NCBI GenBank assembly: GCA_024762485.1
Contig: JANTHH010000051.1
Coordinates: forward strand, 1 to 13,721
Length of the DNA: 13,721 bases
Direction: 5' to 3'
From: Chromatiales bacterium
Lineage (GTDB): Bacteria; Pseudomonadota; Gammaproteobacteria; Chromatiales; Chromatiaceae
Below, piece by piece: positions 13,549-13,721 of the stretch; position 1 is the stretch's first letter; each line of letters begins with the position of its first letter. Below the pieces are notes generated by a model. That model had not been told where the DNA came from and did not search any database. It worked only from the letters and a program-made list of their open reading frames with translations. The translations under genes and the position numbers were made by a program.

Positions 13549-13721
13549 ATGGCATCCACCCCGGACGAATTGAGCGTCAATTACAGCGAAGGCGGCGTCG
13601 ACGTCGTCAAGGAACTGGACAAGCGCATCCTCAGCAAGGGTGCGTGGACCACCATCCTGTTCCAGTATCAGGAGTGGGACGCACGCAAGGAAGAATACGG
13701 CAAGCACAAGTACACCATCCG
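13549..13721 (+). CDS. Small conserved-type protein, cut by the right edge
   Basis: From ATG 13549, 57 codons are visible before the window ends, with no stop. The start is MASTPDELSVNYSEGGVDVV, followed by KELDKRILSKGAWTTILFQYQEW and a charged KEEYGKHKYTI. I recall similar short cytoplasmic proteins in gammaproteobacteria with an ELDK...GAWTT block, but no function is known to me. A strong AGGAG ribosome site and a good upstream promoter support expression at a fair level. It is divergent from the unrecognised 13392 gene. Any domain after residue 57 is outside the window. Confidence 0.75.
   Translation, partial: MASTPDELSVNYSEGGVDVVKELDKRILSKGAWTTILFQYQEWDARKEEYGKHKYTI

Overview
The window looks like chromosome of a GC-rich gammaproteobacterium. 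It carries both topoisomerase IV subunits (ParC and ParE, rather than a lone gyrase), an xseB-ispA pair and a CNP1-like lipoprotein-sized exported protein, a mix typical of Proteobacteria. A multihaem-type periplasmic cytochrome fused to DUF302, and FolE2, would fit a chemolithotrophic or sulfur-oxidising group such as the Chromatiales or Ectothiorhodospirales, but that placement is inference. No rRNA, tRNA, CRISPR array, insertion sequence or phage gene was found.

Layout from left to right. Minus strand 1-2391: parC, followed across a one-base TGATG overlap by the cut-off start of a membrane protein that resembles lysylphosphatidylglycerol-synthase/flippase-like (UPF0104) proteins. Then comes a 4.2 kb surface-glycan island (2544-6751). 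It has three plus-strand genes (class I methyltransferase, StrF-like glycosyltransferase, GT2 rhamnosyltransferase-like enzyme), a convergent minus-strand second methyltransferase, and a divergent GT25 enzyme. Hand-counted lines in the island are near 47% GC, against about 65% in parC. Next, on the minus strand, a dihaem cytochrome c fused to a DUF302 domain (7220-8275) is translationally coupled to a secreted stand-alone DUF302 protein (6768-7223). The CNP1-like gene and parE form a tight minus-strand unit (8387-10868). Divergent from it are plus-strand xseB and ispA, which overlap by 11 bases, then folE2 with its own probable promoter. At the right edge lie two unrecognised small genes, one on each strand. 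The last one is cut by the window end and has a good extended -10 promoter and a strong ribosome binding site.

Functionally the housekeeping parts are chromosome decatenation (ParC2ParE2), exonuclease VII small subunit, farnesyl diphosphate synthesis and the first step of folate/queuosine-type pterin synthesis. The accessory parts are the glycan island, which is probably O-antigen, capsule or LPS-core decoration, and the periplasmic cytochrome/DUF302 pair. The latter is the best candidate for an undescribed electron-transfer system. No gene-free stretch is longer than 300 bases; the intergenic gaps are described as regulatory features where something can be seen.
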